64,000 bases of DNA. Source: DATADW01 sp963733905. Lineage in GTDB: Bacteria; Actinomycetota; Acidimicrobiia; Spongiisociales; DATADW01. The DNA lies in assembly GCA_963733905.1 (NCBI GenBank), contig CAVTEU010000013.1, forward strand, positions 62,001 to 126,000. Direction: 5' to 3'. The notes below the pieces were generated by a model, which searched no databases, was not told the DNA's origin, and was given only the letters and a program-made list of their open reading frames with translations. The position numbers and the translations under genes are program-made. Of the stretch, positions 10,716 to 18,852 are shown piece by piece. How positions within the stretch are numbered: position 1 is the first letter of the stretch; every line of letters begins with the position of its first letter.

Positions 10716-11474
10716 TCATCCGGCTGCGGCGGGCCGGGGTTGGGGCATGGTCGCACCGAGAAGCTCGAGCATCCGAGCCTCGGCGTCGCTTGCCGCACCC
10801 CCATGGTACGAGGGGGCGTCGGGATCTAGGAAATCATGCCCGGCCCCCTCGTAGAGCAACCACTGCCCACCTGGTGCAAGCTGGGCGGCCAGGTCGACGC
10901 TTTCCACCGGCACCTTCTCGTCCTCGGCGCCGAACACACCAAGGACGGGGACCGAAAGACGGGGAATCACCGCGGCCAGCAGACGCGTCCGGTCTTCGTC
11001 ACCGCCCAACGGTGTGTAGGCCACCACCACCGCCCGCACCGCCGTGGGGTTGTCGAAGGCATAGAGGAGGGCAAAGCGGCCGCCGACGTCGAGGCCCACC
11101 ACCGCCACGTCGGGCTTGGCTGTCCACGGGATGTCATCGCTCTGAAGGAACTGATAGCCCTCGTCGATGGCGATCAGGGCCGCCTCGTCGCTTGTGGTGG
11201 TGTACGCGGCGAGTGCCGCGTCGAGATCCGCAGGCGGCCTCCTCCCCTGGTACAGGTCGACCGCCAGGGTCACGTAGCCGTTGCGGGCCAGCCGGCGTGC
11301 CAGGTCCTTCTCGGTCCCGGTTATCCCGCTGATGTCGTGGAGGAGCAGTACCGCCGGAAAGGTTCCGGCATTGTCGGGTCTGGCGAGGTATCCCTGGACG
11401 ATGCGACTGCCCACCGGGACCGGATAGGTCCCGTAGAGGATGGGGAAGCTTCCCTCGAATGCCAGCACCGCCAT
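10716..11474 (-). CDS. Dienelactone hydrolase-like alpha/beta hydrolase with Asp in the nucleophile position
   Basis: A 252-residue alpha/beta-hydrolase of the dienelactone hydrolase family. LLHDISGITGTEKDLARRLARNGY gives the oxyanion-hole region, FGAEDEKVP the acid (D185) and GAGHDF the base (H213). The usual nucleophile elbow GxCxGG reads GLDVGG here, so residue 129 is Asp rather than Cys. An Asp nucleophile is normal in haloalkane dehalogenases and epoxide hydrolases but not in this family, so the protein may use altered chemistry or be inactive. The frame is intact and the codon is GAC. No substrate can be named. A heptamer array lies immediately upstream of the start. Confidence 0.8.
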   Translation of the reverse strand: MAVLAFEGSFPILYGTYPVPVGSRIVQGYLARPDNAGTFPAVLLLHDISGITGTEKDLARRLARNGYVTLAVDLYQGRRPPADLDAALAAYTTTSDEAALIAIDEGYQFLQSDDIPWTAKPDVAVVGLDVGGRFALLYAFDNPTAVRAVVVAYTPLGGDEDRTRLLAAVIPRLSVPVLGVFGAEDEKVPVESVDLAAQLAPGGQWLLYEGAGHDFLDPDAPSYHGGAASDAEARMLELLGATMPQPRPAAAG

Positions 11475-11492
11475 TGGGCGGGACCCTAGTTG

Positions 11493-11527
11493 TAGGTGGT
11501 AGGTGGTAGGTGGTAGGTGGTAGGTGA
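11493..11527. repeat. Heptamer tandem array, TAGGTGG family
   Basis: Five perfect-phase 7-bp units, four TAGGTGG and a last TAGGTGA, lie between the end of birA and the start of the dienelactone-hydrolase-like gene. No gene crosses the array. It is the cleanest array of this sequence family in the window. Confidence 0.85.
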
Positions 11528-11599
11528 CCTAGCGTGAGAGGAGTGGAGGGGCCAGAGGTAGTCGAGCTAGATGAGGTCGGCTCCACCTAGGATGAGGCT

Positions 11600-12330
11600 G
11601 ACCTCCGCCGCTATCGGGTGACGCCATTCTGATCAGCGAGGTTCTCAGACGAGCGGGAGAGGGCGCGAAGGCCGTCCTTGGGCAATCGCACTGCGCGGCC
11701 CTCGCCGCAACCCTGGCCTTCCCACGTGATTCGCGGCCAAGGGTGCCGCAGACGGGGACGTCTTCCGCCCGTCCCCAGCGCTCGGGGCCGCTGTTCGACC
11801 CCCGGAGAAGTCGGTCGACCAGGCGGCCCACGATCTCTTCTCCAAGGCAGGACCAGGAGTCGTCGTCGAGCAGTCGCCGCGGACCCTTCGGGCGGTGTCG
11901 GAGCGAAGTGGAGGTTGGCCACCGATCCCGGCGACGACCATGCCGCCTGACGCCTCGACGAGGAAGCCGCCAACCTTTCCCCGACCGTCACAGGATCGTT
12001 GGGCCACTTGACGGGGTCCCCGCGGGAGCATCCGAGGAGCCCGCCAGCCCGGCCACCAGGCTGAGCCGGCCCCACGTGTCGGGAGCCCATGGCGGGCGAG
12101 AATGCGAGGGACGCGGGGAGGGACCTCGTGGCAGAAGTCCACGCTCGACCATGGCGACCCCTTCCTCGGTTCTGCCGCTGCGCCAGCACCAATACCGGCG
12201 TGCCATCGAAACGGGTTCGAGCCTCGTCCTGTGTGGACCCGACCTCGTCCAGCCTCACCGCCTGCAGCCGCCTCCACGGGAGGGGTCGGACGTCGCTTGC
12301 CGACTCCGGGGGTGGCGCTACCCACAACCC
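11600..12330 (-). CDS. birA: Biotin--[acetyl-CoA-carboxylase] ligase (heavily frameshifted)
   Basis: Attaches biotin to BCCP-type carriers via biotinyl-AMP. Fragments in all three minus frames align end to end: LDEVGSTQDEAR (catalytic-domain start), LAQRQNRGRGRHGRAW (the GRGRxGR biotinyl-AMP loop), VKWPND, GKVGGFLVEASGGMVVAGIG, then a short C-terminal SH3-like domain with EGQGCGEGRAVR. At least four single-base register changes separate them, so boundaries are approximate. No N-terminal DNA-binding domain is present, so this is a group I ligase without repressor function. It is divergent from accD and accC/A3, whose product it modifies; the same birA-accD neighbourhood occurs in mycobacteria. 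Either the sequence is locally error-prone or the gene is decaying; the former is more likely because biotin ligase is essential. Confidence 0.82.
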
Positions 12331-12416
12331 ACCGACCCAAACCGCAGCGACTCTGCCGCTGCCGTCTCGTCACATGTATCCCCCGGGACACTCGCGAGGT
12401 CCAATAGCGGAGTCGC

Positions 12417-12426
12417 GGGAGGGAAG
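12417..12426 (+). promoter_or_regulatory. Shine-Dalgarno of accD
   Basis: A strong purine-rich ribosome-binding site (GGGAGGGAAG) ends three bases before the ATG at 12430 and fixes that start. Most other genes in the window show no such site, so accD is probably well translated. Confidence 0.7.
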
Positions 12427-12429
12427 TGA

Positions 12430-13980
12430 ATGGGCACCGAGGAGCGGATCGAGGAGCTGCGCAATCTGCGCGACGAGGCGCTGCACTCCGGTAGCGAGCG
12501 CGCAGTAGCCCGTCAGCACGAGCAGGGGAAGCTCACCGCCCGCGAGCGGATCCAGTTGCTACTCGACAAGGGCTCGTTCGAAGAGGTCGACATGTTCGTG
12601 CGCCACCAGGCCAGCGGGTTTGGCATCGAGGAGACCCGTCCGCCCGGCGATGCCGTGATAACCGGCTGGGGCACCATCGACGGGAGGACCGTGTTCGTCT
12701 TCGCCGAGGACTTCACGGTGTTCGGTGGGAGCCTGGGCCGGGCGGTCTCGGACAAGATCTGCAAGGTGATGGACATGGCGCTCGAGATGGGGGTGCCGGT
12801 GATCGGGCTCAAGGACTCGGGTGGCGCCCGCATCCAGGAGGGAGTGGCGGCGCTCGACGGGTACGGCCGGATCTTCGAGCGGAATGTCCGGGCGTCGGGT
12901 GTGATCCCTCAGATATCGGTGATCATGGGCCCCTGCGCCGGTGGTGCCGTCTACTCGCCGGCCATCACCGACTTCGTTTTCCAGGTCGAGGGGACCAGCC
13001 ACCTGTTCATCACCGGCCCCGACGTGATCAAGGCGGTCACCGGTGAGGAGGTCACTTTCGAGGAACTGGGTGGCGCAAGGACCCACGCCGGGATCTCGGG
13101 CGTCACCCATTTCGTCTCCGAGCGGGGAGCCGAGGCGATGGAGGAGGTCCGATACCTGCTCTCTTTCCTCCCGCAGAACAACATGGAACCGTCCCCGTAC
13201 TTCACCCCGACAGACGGCTCCGACCGGGTGGAGGACGAACTCGACTCGATCATCCCCAACTCTGCCAACCAGCCGTACGACGTGGTGCGGCTGATCGAGA
13301 TGGTGGTGGACGACGGGGAGTTCTTCCAGGTACACGAGCACTGGGCGCGCAACATCGTGGTGGGCCTCGCTCGGCTCGACGGCTCCTCTGTCGGGATCGT
13401 CGCCAACCAGCCATCGGTCCTCGCCGGGACCCTCGACATCGACGCCTCAGACAAGGCGGCGCGCTTCGTCCGGTTCTGTGACGCCTTCAACATCCCGCTG
13501 GTGACCTTCGTCGATGTTCCCGGCTTCCTGCCCGGAGTCGACCAGGAGCATCGCGGGATCATCCGACACGGGGCCAAGCTGCTCTTCGCCTACAGCGAGG
13601 CCACCGTTCCCCGGGTGACGGTCATCACCCGCAAGGCATATGGGGGCGCCTACGTGGTGATGAACTCCCGTGGGATCCGCGCCGACGTCGTCTACGCCTG
13701 GCCCTCCGCCGAGATCGCAGTCATGGGCGCCCAGGGAGCGGTCAACGTGATCTTCCGGCGCGACATCCAGAGAGCAGATGACCCCGATGAGCGCCGTTCC
13801 GAGCTGATCTCCGACTACGAGGAGACCTTCTACAACCCCTACCGCTCCGCCGAGCTCGGTCTGGTCGACGAAGTGATCGAGCCCAGCACCACCCGCCCCA
13901 AACTGATCAGGGCCCTCGCCATGCTCCGAACCAAACGGGAGACCCTCCCCGCCAAGAAGCACGGGAACATCCCGCTCTGA
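12430..13980 (+). CDS. accD: Acyl-CoA (propionyl-CoA) carboxylase carboxyltransferase subunit
   Basis: Transfers CO2 from carboxybiotin to an acyl-CoA, most likely propionyl-CoA, forming methylmalonyl-CoA. The 516-residue frame is intact and matches the usual length of PccB/AccD5. Both crotonase-like halves are present: KDSGGARIQEGVAAL and MGPCAGGAVYSPAITDF in the N-half (acyl-CoA oxyanion hole), and FVDVPGFLPGVDQEHRGIIRHGAKLL and TRKAYGGAYVVMNS in the C-half (biotin site). The neighbours birA, accC/A3 and a methylmalonyl-CoA mutase gene support the propionyl-CoA assignment, but actinobacterial homologues can also act on acetyl-CoA. A perfect hairpin overlaps its stop codon. Confidence 0.95.
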   Translation: MGTEERIEELRNLRDEALHSGSERAVARQHEQGKLTARERIQLLLDKGSFEEVDMFVRHQASGFGIEETRPPGDAVITGWGTIDGRTVFVFAEDFTVFGGSLGRAVSDKICKVMDMALEMGVPVIGLKDSGGARIQEGVAALDGYGRIFERNVRASGVIPQISVIMGPCAGGAVYSPAITDFVFQVEGTSHLFITGPDVIKAVTGEEVTFEELGGARTHAGISGVTHFVSERGAEAMEEVRYLLSFLPQNNMEPSPYFTPTDGSDRVEDELDSIIPNSANQPYDVVRLIEMVVDDGEFFQVHEHWARNIVVGLARLDGSSVGIVANQPSVLAGTLDIDASDKAARFVRFCDAFNIPLVTFVDVPGFLPGVDQEHRGIIRHGAKLLFAYSEATVPRVTVITRKAYGGAYVVMNSRGIRADVVYAWPSAEIAVMGAQGAVNVIFRRDIQRADDPDERRSELISDYEETFYNPYRSAELGLVDEVIEPSTTRPKLIRALAMLRTKRETLPAKKHGNIPL

Positions 13981-14003
13981 GCGGCTTCGCCGCTCAGAGC
14001 GGG
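13971..14003 (+). terminator. Perfect 15-bp hairpin over the accD stop codon
   Basis: CCCGCTCTGAGCGGC, a three-base TTC loop, then the exact reverse complement. The left arm includes the last codons and the TGA of accD. There is no U-tract, as is common for high-GC actinobacterial terminators. The right arm is followed without a gap by the first AGACGGC heptamer unit. Confidence 0.75.
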
Positions 14004-14038
14004 AGACGGCAGACGGCAGACGGCAGACGGCAGACGGC
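14004..14038. repeat. Heptamer tandem array, AGACGGC family (left of S23 gene)
   Basis: Five perfect AGACGGC units, then a degenerate continuation to about 14051. It abuts the accD hairpin and lies on the accD side of the four-helix-bundle gene. The array near 14533 on the other side of that gene carries the same unit in the opposite orientation. Confidence 0.85.
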
Positions 14039-14089
14039 GCCGGACGGCAGGCATTCGGTTGACGACACGACATGGCTCCATCAGACGGT

Positions 14090-14480
14090 CAACGAAAGTG
14101 ACCTGACAGGCGTCTGTGTCGAGCCTCTGACGAGCAGTGTGCTTCAGCCATGCGTACGAGATCCGCCTGAGATTTCGGACCATCGCCAGAGCATGGTACC
14201 CAAGTCGCTCGGCGAGACGATGCAGCAGATGCGACTCGAGCTCGTAGCGCGAGCCCAAGCGCGATATCCACGAACCGCGCGAACTCTCGCGACCCTCGTC
14301 GCCCACATCCCTCGGCGAGGTTCGCCGCTGACCGAGATCGCGGACCGACGAGTCTGCGCAATCAAGCCCGAAACGCTCGTCGCTGGGATACGCTCTGCGG
14401 TGAGCTGCGTAAATGCACAGCGGACCAGTCTGCAGCTGACATCTTCTGCCAGACGACCAAGATCTCGAAAGTCCTGCATG
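14090..14480 (-). pseudogene. Four-helix-bundle (S23 / 23S rRNA-intervening-sequence family) protein, broken into several frames
   Basis: Reading from ATG at about 14479, successive frames give MQDFRDL, VVWQK, CIYAAHRRAYPSDERFGL, LIAQTRRSAISVS, NLAEGCGRRGSREFARFVDIALG and SRYELESHLL. Together these are the hallmark order of the S23 four-helix-bundle family (its usual text is DLxVWQKA...YP.DErfGLtsQiRRaavSipaNiAEGxgR). Each join is repaired by deleting one base, at least five times in 400 bp. The family is small (about 120 residues), pentamer-forming in known examples, and related to Avd of diversity-generating retroelements; no reverse transcriptase or variable repeat is seen here. It sits between accD and accC, flanked by inverted heptamer arrays, like an insertion into an ancestral operon. 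Whether it is decayed or only mis-sequenced is open. Confidence 0.72.
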
Positions 14481-14532
14481 CGGGACTCTACTATCCGGTT
14501 GCGCCGCCCGGTGACGGAAGGCGTCTGTTACT

Positions 14533-14560
14533 CCGTCTGCCGTCTGCCGTCTTCCGTCTC
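14533..14560. repeat. Heptamer tandem array, CCGTCTG (inverted AGACGGC family)
   Basis: Four 7-bp units (CCGTCTG twice, CCGTCTT, CCGTCTC) upstream of accC. The unit is the reverse complement of the AGACGGC family, so this array is inverted relative to the one at 14004. Ten bases downstream is a small 11-bp palindrome (CGGCAGTGCCG). Confidence 0.8.
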
Positions 14561-14602
14561 ACCATTCGCCGGCAGTGCCGTCGACACCGTAGGATCCCCC
14601 CC

Positions 14603-16352
14603 ATGAACTCGCTGCTCGTCGCGAATCGAGGCGAGATCGCTGTGCGGGTGATCCGGGCGGCGAAGGAATTGGGGATGCGGTCGATCGCGGTGTACTCGGA
14701 GCTCGACCGTGATTCGCTCCATGTGGATCTCGCCGACGACTCTTGGAACATCGGGCCGGCCCCGGCGGCGGAGTCGTATCTGTCGGGTGACCGGATCATC
14801 AAGACCGCCCTCGACGCCGGTGCCGACGCCATCCACCCCGGTTATGGGTTCCTCGCCGAGAACGCCGACTTCGCCAGGGCGGTCATCGCTGCCGGCCTGG
14901 TCTGGGTCGGCCCGCCCCCGGAAGCCATCGCCACCATGGGCGACAAGATCGCCTCGCGACGGGCCGCCGAGGCAGCCGGTGTTCGGTCGGTGCCAGGGAC
15001 GCTGGAGCCGCTCGTCTCGGCGGCGACGGCTGCAGATGTGGCCGAGGGATTCGGCTACCCGGTGGCGGTGAAGGCGGCCCACGGAGGAGGCGGCAAAGGA
15101 CTGCGCGTTGTCCACCGTCCCGAGGACCTCGACGGGGCCTTCGAGGGCGCGGCCCGCGAGGCGGAGGCCTACTTCGGCAGCCCCGAGCTCTACATGGAGC
15201 GCTACCTGGAGCGTCCCCGCCACATCGAAGCTCAGATCGTCCTCGACGACCACGGCAACGGCGTCTTCCTCGGTGAGCGCGACTGCACCGTCCAGCGGCG
15301 TCACCAGAAGCTCATCGAGGAGACACCTTCGAGCACGCTCGAAGAGAGCACCCGTAAGGCAATTGGAGAGGCCGCACTGGCAGTGGCGCGCGACTGCAGC
15401 TACGTCAACGCCGGGACGGTCGAGTTCCTCGTCGACCAGGACGGCGAGTTCTTCTTCCTCGAGATGAACACCCGGCTCCAGGTCGAGCATGCCATCACCG
15501 AGATGGTCACCGGGATCGACCTGGTCAAGGAACAACTTCGGGTCGCCGCCGGCGAGCCCCTCTCCTTCGATTCTGTACAGCCGTGGGGCCACGCCATCGA
15601 GTTCCGGATCAACGCCGAGGATCCCACCGCCAACTTCACCCCGGGTCCCGGGAGGGTCACCGAGTACCGCGAACCGGGTGGTTTCGGCGTCCGGGTTGAC
15701 TCGTGGATCCAACCGGGCACCAGGGTCAGCCAGTACTACGACAACCTGATGGCCAAGCTCGTGGTGTGGGGTAGGGACCGCGCCGAGGCAATCGAGAGAG
15801 GCAGACGGGCGCTGCGCGAGTTCGTGGTCAGCGGTGTGCCCACCACCATCCCGGCCCACCTGACGGTGCTCGACCACCCCGATTTCATCGACGGCAGGCA
15901 CCACACGAGGTGGATCGAGGAGGAGGTCGACCTCAGCCGGATAGAGATGGCGGTGCCGGCGGTGCTCCCCGAAGAGGAGGCGCTGGCGCAGGCGCGACCT
16001 CACCGTCGAGGTGGGTGGCCGGCGGTTCACCGTGAGCTACTGGTCGCCGGAGAGCGCCGTCTCGTTCGGAGGAACCAGGACGGCCCCCCGTCGTCGGGCG
16101 CCGAAGCTCTCGCGGTCACCGGTACCGGTGGGCGGTGAGCCGGGGATGATCCCCGCGCCCATGCAGGGCACGATCGTCAAGGTCCACGTCAAGGCTGGCG
16201 ATCGCGTCGGGGCCGGCGACCCGGTGTGCGTCCTCGAGGCGATGAAGATGGAGAACGAGGTCACCAGCCCGGTCGAGGGTGAGGTGGTTGACCTCAGGAT
16301 CCGTCCCGGTGACACGGTCGCCACCGGCGCCGTGCTGGCGATTGTCAGGTAG
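14603..16352 (+). CDS. accC: Biotin carboxylase/biotin carboxyl carrier fusion (AccA3 type), one frameshift
   Basis: ATP-dependent carboxylation of its own biotinyl domain, the first half-reaction of acyl-CoA carboxylases. The N-terminal biotin carboxylase domain has LLVANRGEIAVRVIRAA, HPGYGFLAEN, the ATP-grasp glycine loop AAHGGGGKGLRVV, ERDCTVQRRHQKLIEE and FLEMNTRLQVEH. After a register change near 15995 the C-terminal domain reads IPAPMQGTIVKVHV and CVLEAMKMENEV; the biotinylated lysine is encoded at 16246-16248. The corrected length is about 583 residues, the same layout as mycobacterial AccA3 (about 600). Partner of accD upstream, from which it is separated by the S23 gene and two heptamer arrays. 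Its stop is twelve bases before another array. Confidence 0.95.
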
Positions 16353-16363
16353 TTCACTTAGGC

Positions 16364-16391
16364 AGTACTTAGTACTTAGTACTCAGTACTC
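16364..16391. repeat. Heptamer tandem array, AGTACTT/AGTACTC family (3' side of arginase gene)
   Basis: Four 7-bp units (AGTACTT twice, AGTACTC twice) fill the short gap between the convergent accC and arginase genes and run into the arginase stop codon at 16390. Each unit contains the palindrome AGTACT, so the array could fold into alternative small hairpins and may serve as a bidirectional transcript end (inference). Confidence 0.8.
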
Positions 16392-17291
16392 AGAGGATCC
16401 GCTTGCCCAGTAGAGAGCAGATCAGCTCTACGGCCAATTCGGCGGTGCCGTTGTGCACATCGAGCGCCGGGTTGACCTCGACGAACTCCGCCGAGGTGAT
16501 GATGCCGGAGTCGTTGAGCGCCTCCATCATCAGGTGGGCCTCGCGGTAGGAGAGCCCACCGGGGACCGGGGTTCCGGTGCCCGGGGCGTGACCGGGGGTC
16601 GATCGAGTCCATGTCGAAGCAGAGGTGGACCTGATCCACCCCGCCACGACTGGCAAGCCTGATCGCCTCGGCGGTCGACCCGGCGCATCCCCAACTCGTC
16701 GACGTCGCGCATGGTGAAGGCGGTCGCCGGGCTCGCCCTGACCCGGTCCCGCTCACGCGGATCGACATCACGCAGGGCGATCCAGACGAGGTTCTCCTCG
16801 AACACCTTGGGGCTGACCCCGCCGACCTCGGTCAACCTGGGGTCGCCATCACCCACGATCGCCGCCACCGGCATCCCATGGATGTTGCCGCTGGGCGTCG
16901 TCTCGGGGATGTTGAAGTCGGCGTGGGCGTCCACCCAGATCAGCCCGTGGCGGGGCTCGACCCTGGCCACACCGGCCATGGTGCCCGATGCTCACCGAGT
17001 TGTCCCCGCCCAGCACCAACGGGAATCTCTCCGCCCTGACCGCCGCCTCGACCACGTCGGCCAGCGCTTCCATGTCCTTGACGACCTGATCGACCCACCG
17101 CAGGCTGGGATCGCCCGGGTTGCTCGGAGGCCATGTCGGAAGTGATCGATGTCGCCCGAGTCGATGACGGTGTGCCCGAGGGCACGGAGCTTGTCGACCA
17201 CGCCGGCGACCCGCATCGCAGAGGGCCCCATGTCCACACCACGCTTCTCCTGCCCCAGGTCCTCAGGGCATCCGATGATTTGGATGATCAT
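16390..17291 (-). CDS. rocF: Arginase (ureohydrolase family) with GGDNS motif, frameshifted
   Basis: Mn-dependent hydrolase of the arginase/agmatinase family. Fragments across frames give MIIQIIGCPEDLGQEKRGVD (substrate-side N-terminus typical of arginase), FPLVLGGDNSVSIG, WVDAHADFN, NIHGMPVA, CFDMDSIDP, GTPVPGGLSYREAH and EFVEVNPALD. The last element favours arginase over agmatinase. The normal GGDHS motif, whose His binds one Mn, reads GGDNS here. Register changes occur near 17115, 16985, 16685 and 16600. Total about 300 residues, normal for arginase. The gene is alone on the minus strand between two heptamer arrays in inverted orientation, so it may be a separately acquired unit. Confidence 0.85.
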
Positions 17292-17317
17292 GGTGAGCCT
17301 TGGATTGGTATTGGTCT

Positions 17318-17345
17318 AAGTACTAAGTACTAAGTACCAAGTACT
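17318..17345. repeat. Heptamer tandem array, AAGTACT family (5' side of arginase gene)
   Basis: Four 7-bp units (AAGTACT, AAGTACT, AAGTACC, AAGTACT) lie between the lpdA stop and the arginase start. They are the reverse complement of the AGTACTT units beyond the arginase 3' end, so the gene is bracketed by inverted arrays about 950 bp apart. Confidence 0.82.
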
Positions 17346-17353
17346 GATTCGTC

Positions 17354-18718
17354 TCACTCCCCCGCATCGCTGATGCTCTCCGAGAGCGAGGGATGGACCA
17401 TCAGCGTCTCCACCAGGGTGTCCACCTTGAGCCTTCCCTGGACGGCCAAGGCGAGGATCCCGATCAACTCGGATGCGCGGTGGCCGACGATGGTTCCGCC
17501 GAGGATCACCCTGGTGGCGGGGTCGCTTATCACCTTGACGAACCCCCGGGTCTGTCCCTGGAGCACGCTGCGGGGGTTGGCGGCGAAGGGGACCTTGGTT
17601 ATCCGAACCTTGCGCCCCTCCGAGGCTGCCTCGGCCTCCTCCAATCCGACGGACGCGATCTCCGGTTCGGTGAACACGGCTTGTGCGATCTTCGAGTAGT
17701 CGATCGGGGTCACCTGGTGGCCGAGGGCGTGACGTGCGATCTTGCGCCCCTGCATCGCCGCCACCGACGAGAGCGGGACCTGGCCGGTGATGTCGCCCGC
17801 GGCGTAGATGTGCGGAGACGTGGTTCGCTGGAACTCGTCGACGACGATGTAGCCGTCGTCGGCTTTCACGTGTGCCTCTTCCAGTCCGATCCCATCGCTG
17901 AGCGGGATCGACCCGATGGCGAGCAGGACGTGCGATCCTTCCACCCGCCGTCCGTCGTCGCTCTCCACCAACACCCCATCGTCCTTGCGCGATGCACCGG
18001 TGGCGCGGGCTCCGATCAGCAGACGAACGCCCCGCTCCAAGAAGTCCTCCTCGAGCACCGCGGCCACCTCGGGATCGGCGTGTGGCAGAACCTGCTGGCG
18101 CGAGACCACAAGCGACACGTCGGACCCGAGGCTGGCGAAGATGTGGACGAACTCGACCCCGGTCACCCCCGAGCCGATCACCACCAGATGCTTGGGAAGC
18201 ACGCTCAGGTCGTAGGCGTCACGGGTGGTGAGGATCCGCTCCCCGTCGATCTCGGCCCAATCCGGCACCCGGGGGGCCGACCCGGTCGAGATCAGAGCCA
18301 AGTCGAAGTCGATCGGGATCTCGCCCTGCTCGGTCTCGGCGACTGCCGAATGGGGACCGGTGAAACGCCCCTTCCCTTGGATGATCTGGACGTCCTGGGA
18401 CTCGAGCAGAGAAACCACCTTGTTGCGCAGGTCGTTGGAGATGGTCTTTATCCGCTCCGCCAGCGTGGAGAGGTCGACGATCCCGGGCTCGGCGAAGAGC
18501 CCGAGACGAGCCGCGTGGCGTATCGACTCCATCCGGATGGATGTGGCAGCCATGGTCTTCGAGGGGATGCAGTCCCACAGGTGGGCGGCGCCGCCGACAA
18601 TCTGCTCCTCGACCAGGGTCACCCTGGCCCCGAGCGATGCCGCGATCGTGGCGGCGGTGTTCCCCGCCGGCCCCCCTCCGATGATGAGAAAACGAGGCCC
18701 CTCGTTGCCGTTGCTCAC
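17354..18718 (-). CDS. lpdA: LpdA-type NAD(P)H:quinone reductase (lipoamide dehydrogenase homologue with one redox Cys)
   Basis: FAD flavoprotein of the pyridine nucleotide-disulfide family. From GTG at 18718 it reads RFLIIGGGPAGNTAATIAASLGA (FAD-binding), then GGAAHLWDCIPSK. The canonical CxxxxC pair is reduced to the second Cys, as in M. tuberculosis LpdA (Rv3303c), which lacks lipoamide dehydrogenase activity and reduces quinones. The NAD-binding motif HLVVIGSGVTGVEFVHIFASLG, the second FAD motif IYAAGDITGQ and the C-terminal dimer segment MVHPSLSES are intact. The frame is continuous, about 454 residues. An upstream in-frame extension to 18856 runs through a heptamer array and is not believable coding sequence. 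Upstream neighbour: methylmalonyl-CoA mutase. Confidence 0.88.
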   Translation of the reverse strand: MSNGNEGPRFLIIGGGPAGNTAATIAASLGARVTLVEEQIVGGAAHLWDCIPSKTMAATSIRMESIRHAARLGLFAEPGIVDLSTLAERIKTISNDLRNKVVSLLESQDVQIIQGKGRFTGPHSAVAETEQGEIPIDFDLALISTGSAPRVPDWAEIDGERILTTRDAYDLSVLPKHLVVIGSGVTGVEFVHIFASLGSDVSLVVSRQQVLPHADPEVAAVLEEDFLERGVRLLIGARATGASRKDDGVLVESDDGRRVEGSHVLLAIGSIPLSDGIGLEEAHVKADDGYIVVDEFQRTTSPHIYAAGDITGQVPLSSVAAMQGRKIARHALGHQVTPIDYSKIAQAVFTEPEIASVGLEEAEAASEGRKVRITKVPFAANPRSVLQGQTRGFVKVISDPATRVILGGTIVGHRASELIGILALAVQGRLKVDTLVETLMVHPSLSESISDAGE

Positions 18719-18734
18719 GAGAGTGAGGCTAACT

Positions 18735-18762
18735 AGACGGCAGACGGCAGACGGCAGACGGC
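18735..18762. repeat. Heptamer tandem array, AGACGGC family (mutase-lpdA gap)
   Basis: Four perfect AGACGGC units just upstream of the lpdA start. A weak CTCAC/GTGAG stem lies seven bases to the left, and a perfect 8-bp hairpin lies 37 bases to the right. Confidence 0.82.
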
Positions 18763-18799
18763 AGCCGAGCAACGGTCCGTCCCCCGGCGCGAGGAAGGC

Positions 18800-18818
18800 C
18801 CCGCTGCGGAGCAGCGGG
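18800..18818 (-). terminator. 8-bp GC hairpin downstream of the mutase gene
   Basis: CCCGCTGC, loop GGA, GCAGCGGG. It starts 35 bases past the mutase stop on the minus strand and is a plausible factor-independent transcript end without a U-tract. Confidence 0.5.
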
Positions 18819-18852
18819 TAGGGGAGCTGCGCGAACTCCCAACGGTGCGCCG

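Noticed and set aside
10652..10804. N-terminal extension of the LCP protein
   Set aside because: The extra 51 residues are Pro/Arg-rich and low-complexity; the ATG at 10651 gives a normal tail-helix-LCP architecture.
14090..14480. Diversity-generating retroelement suggested by the Avd-like four-helix bundle
   Set aside because: No reverse transcriptase, template repeat or variable repeat is visible nearby; the protein text fits the S23 branch.
14528..16030. 500-residue open frame antisense to the biotin carboxylase gene
   Set aside because: High GC removes stop codons from the complementary frame; composition is Gly/Asp/Arg/His-rich without domains, while the plus strand carries every biotin carboxylase motif.
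17393..18736. 447-residue open frame antisense to lpdA
   Set aside because: Low-complexity shadow of a gene with clear FAD and NAD motifs on the minus strand.
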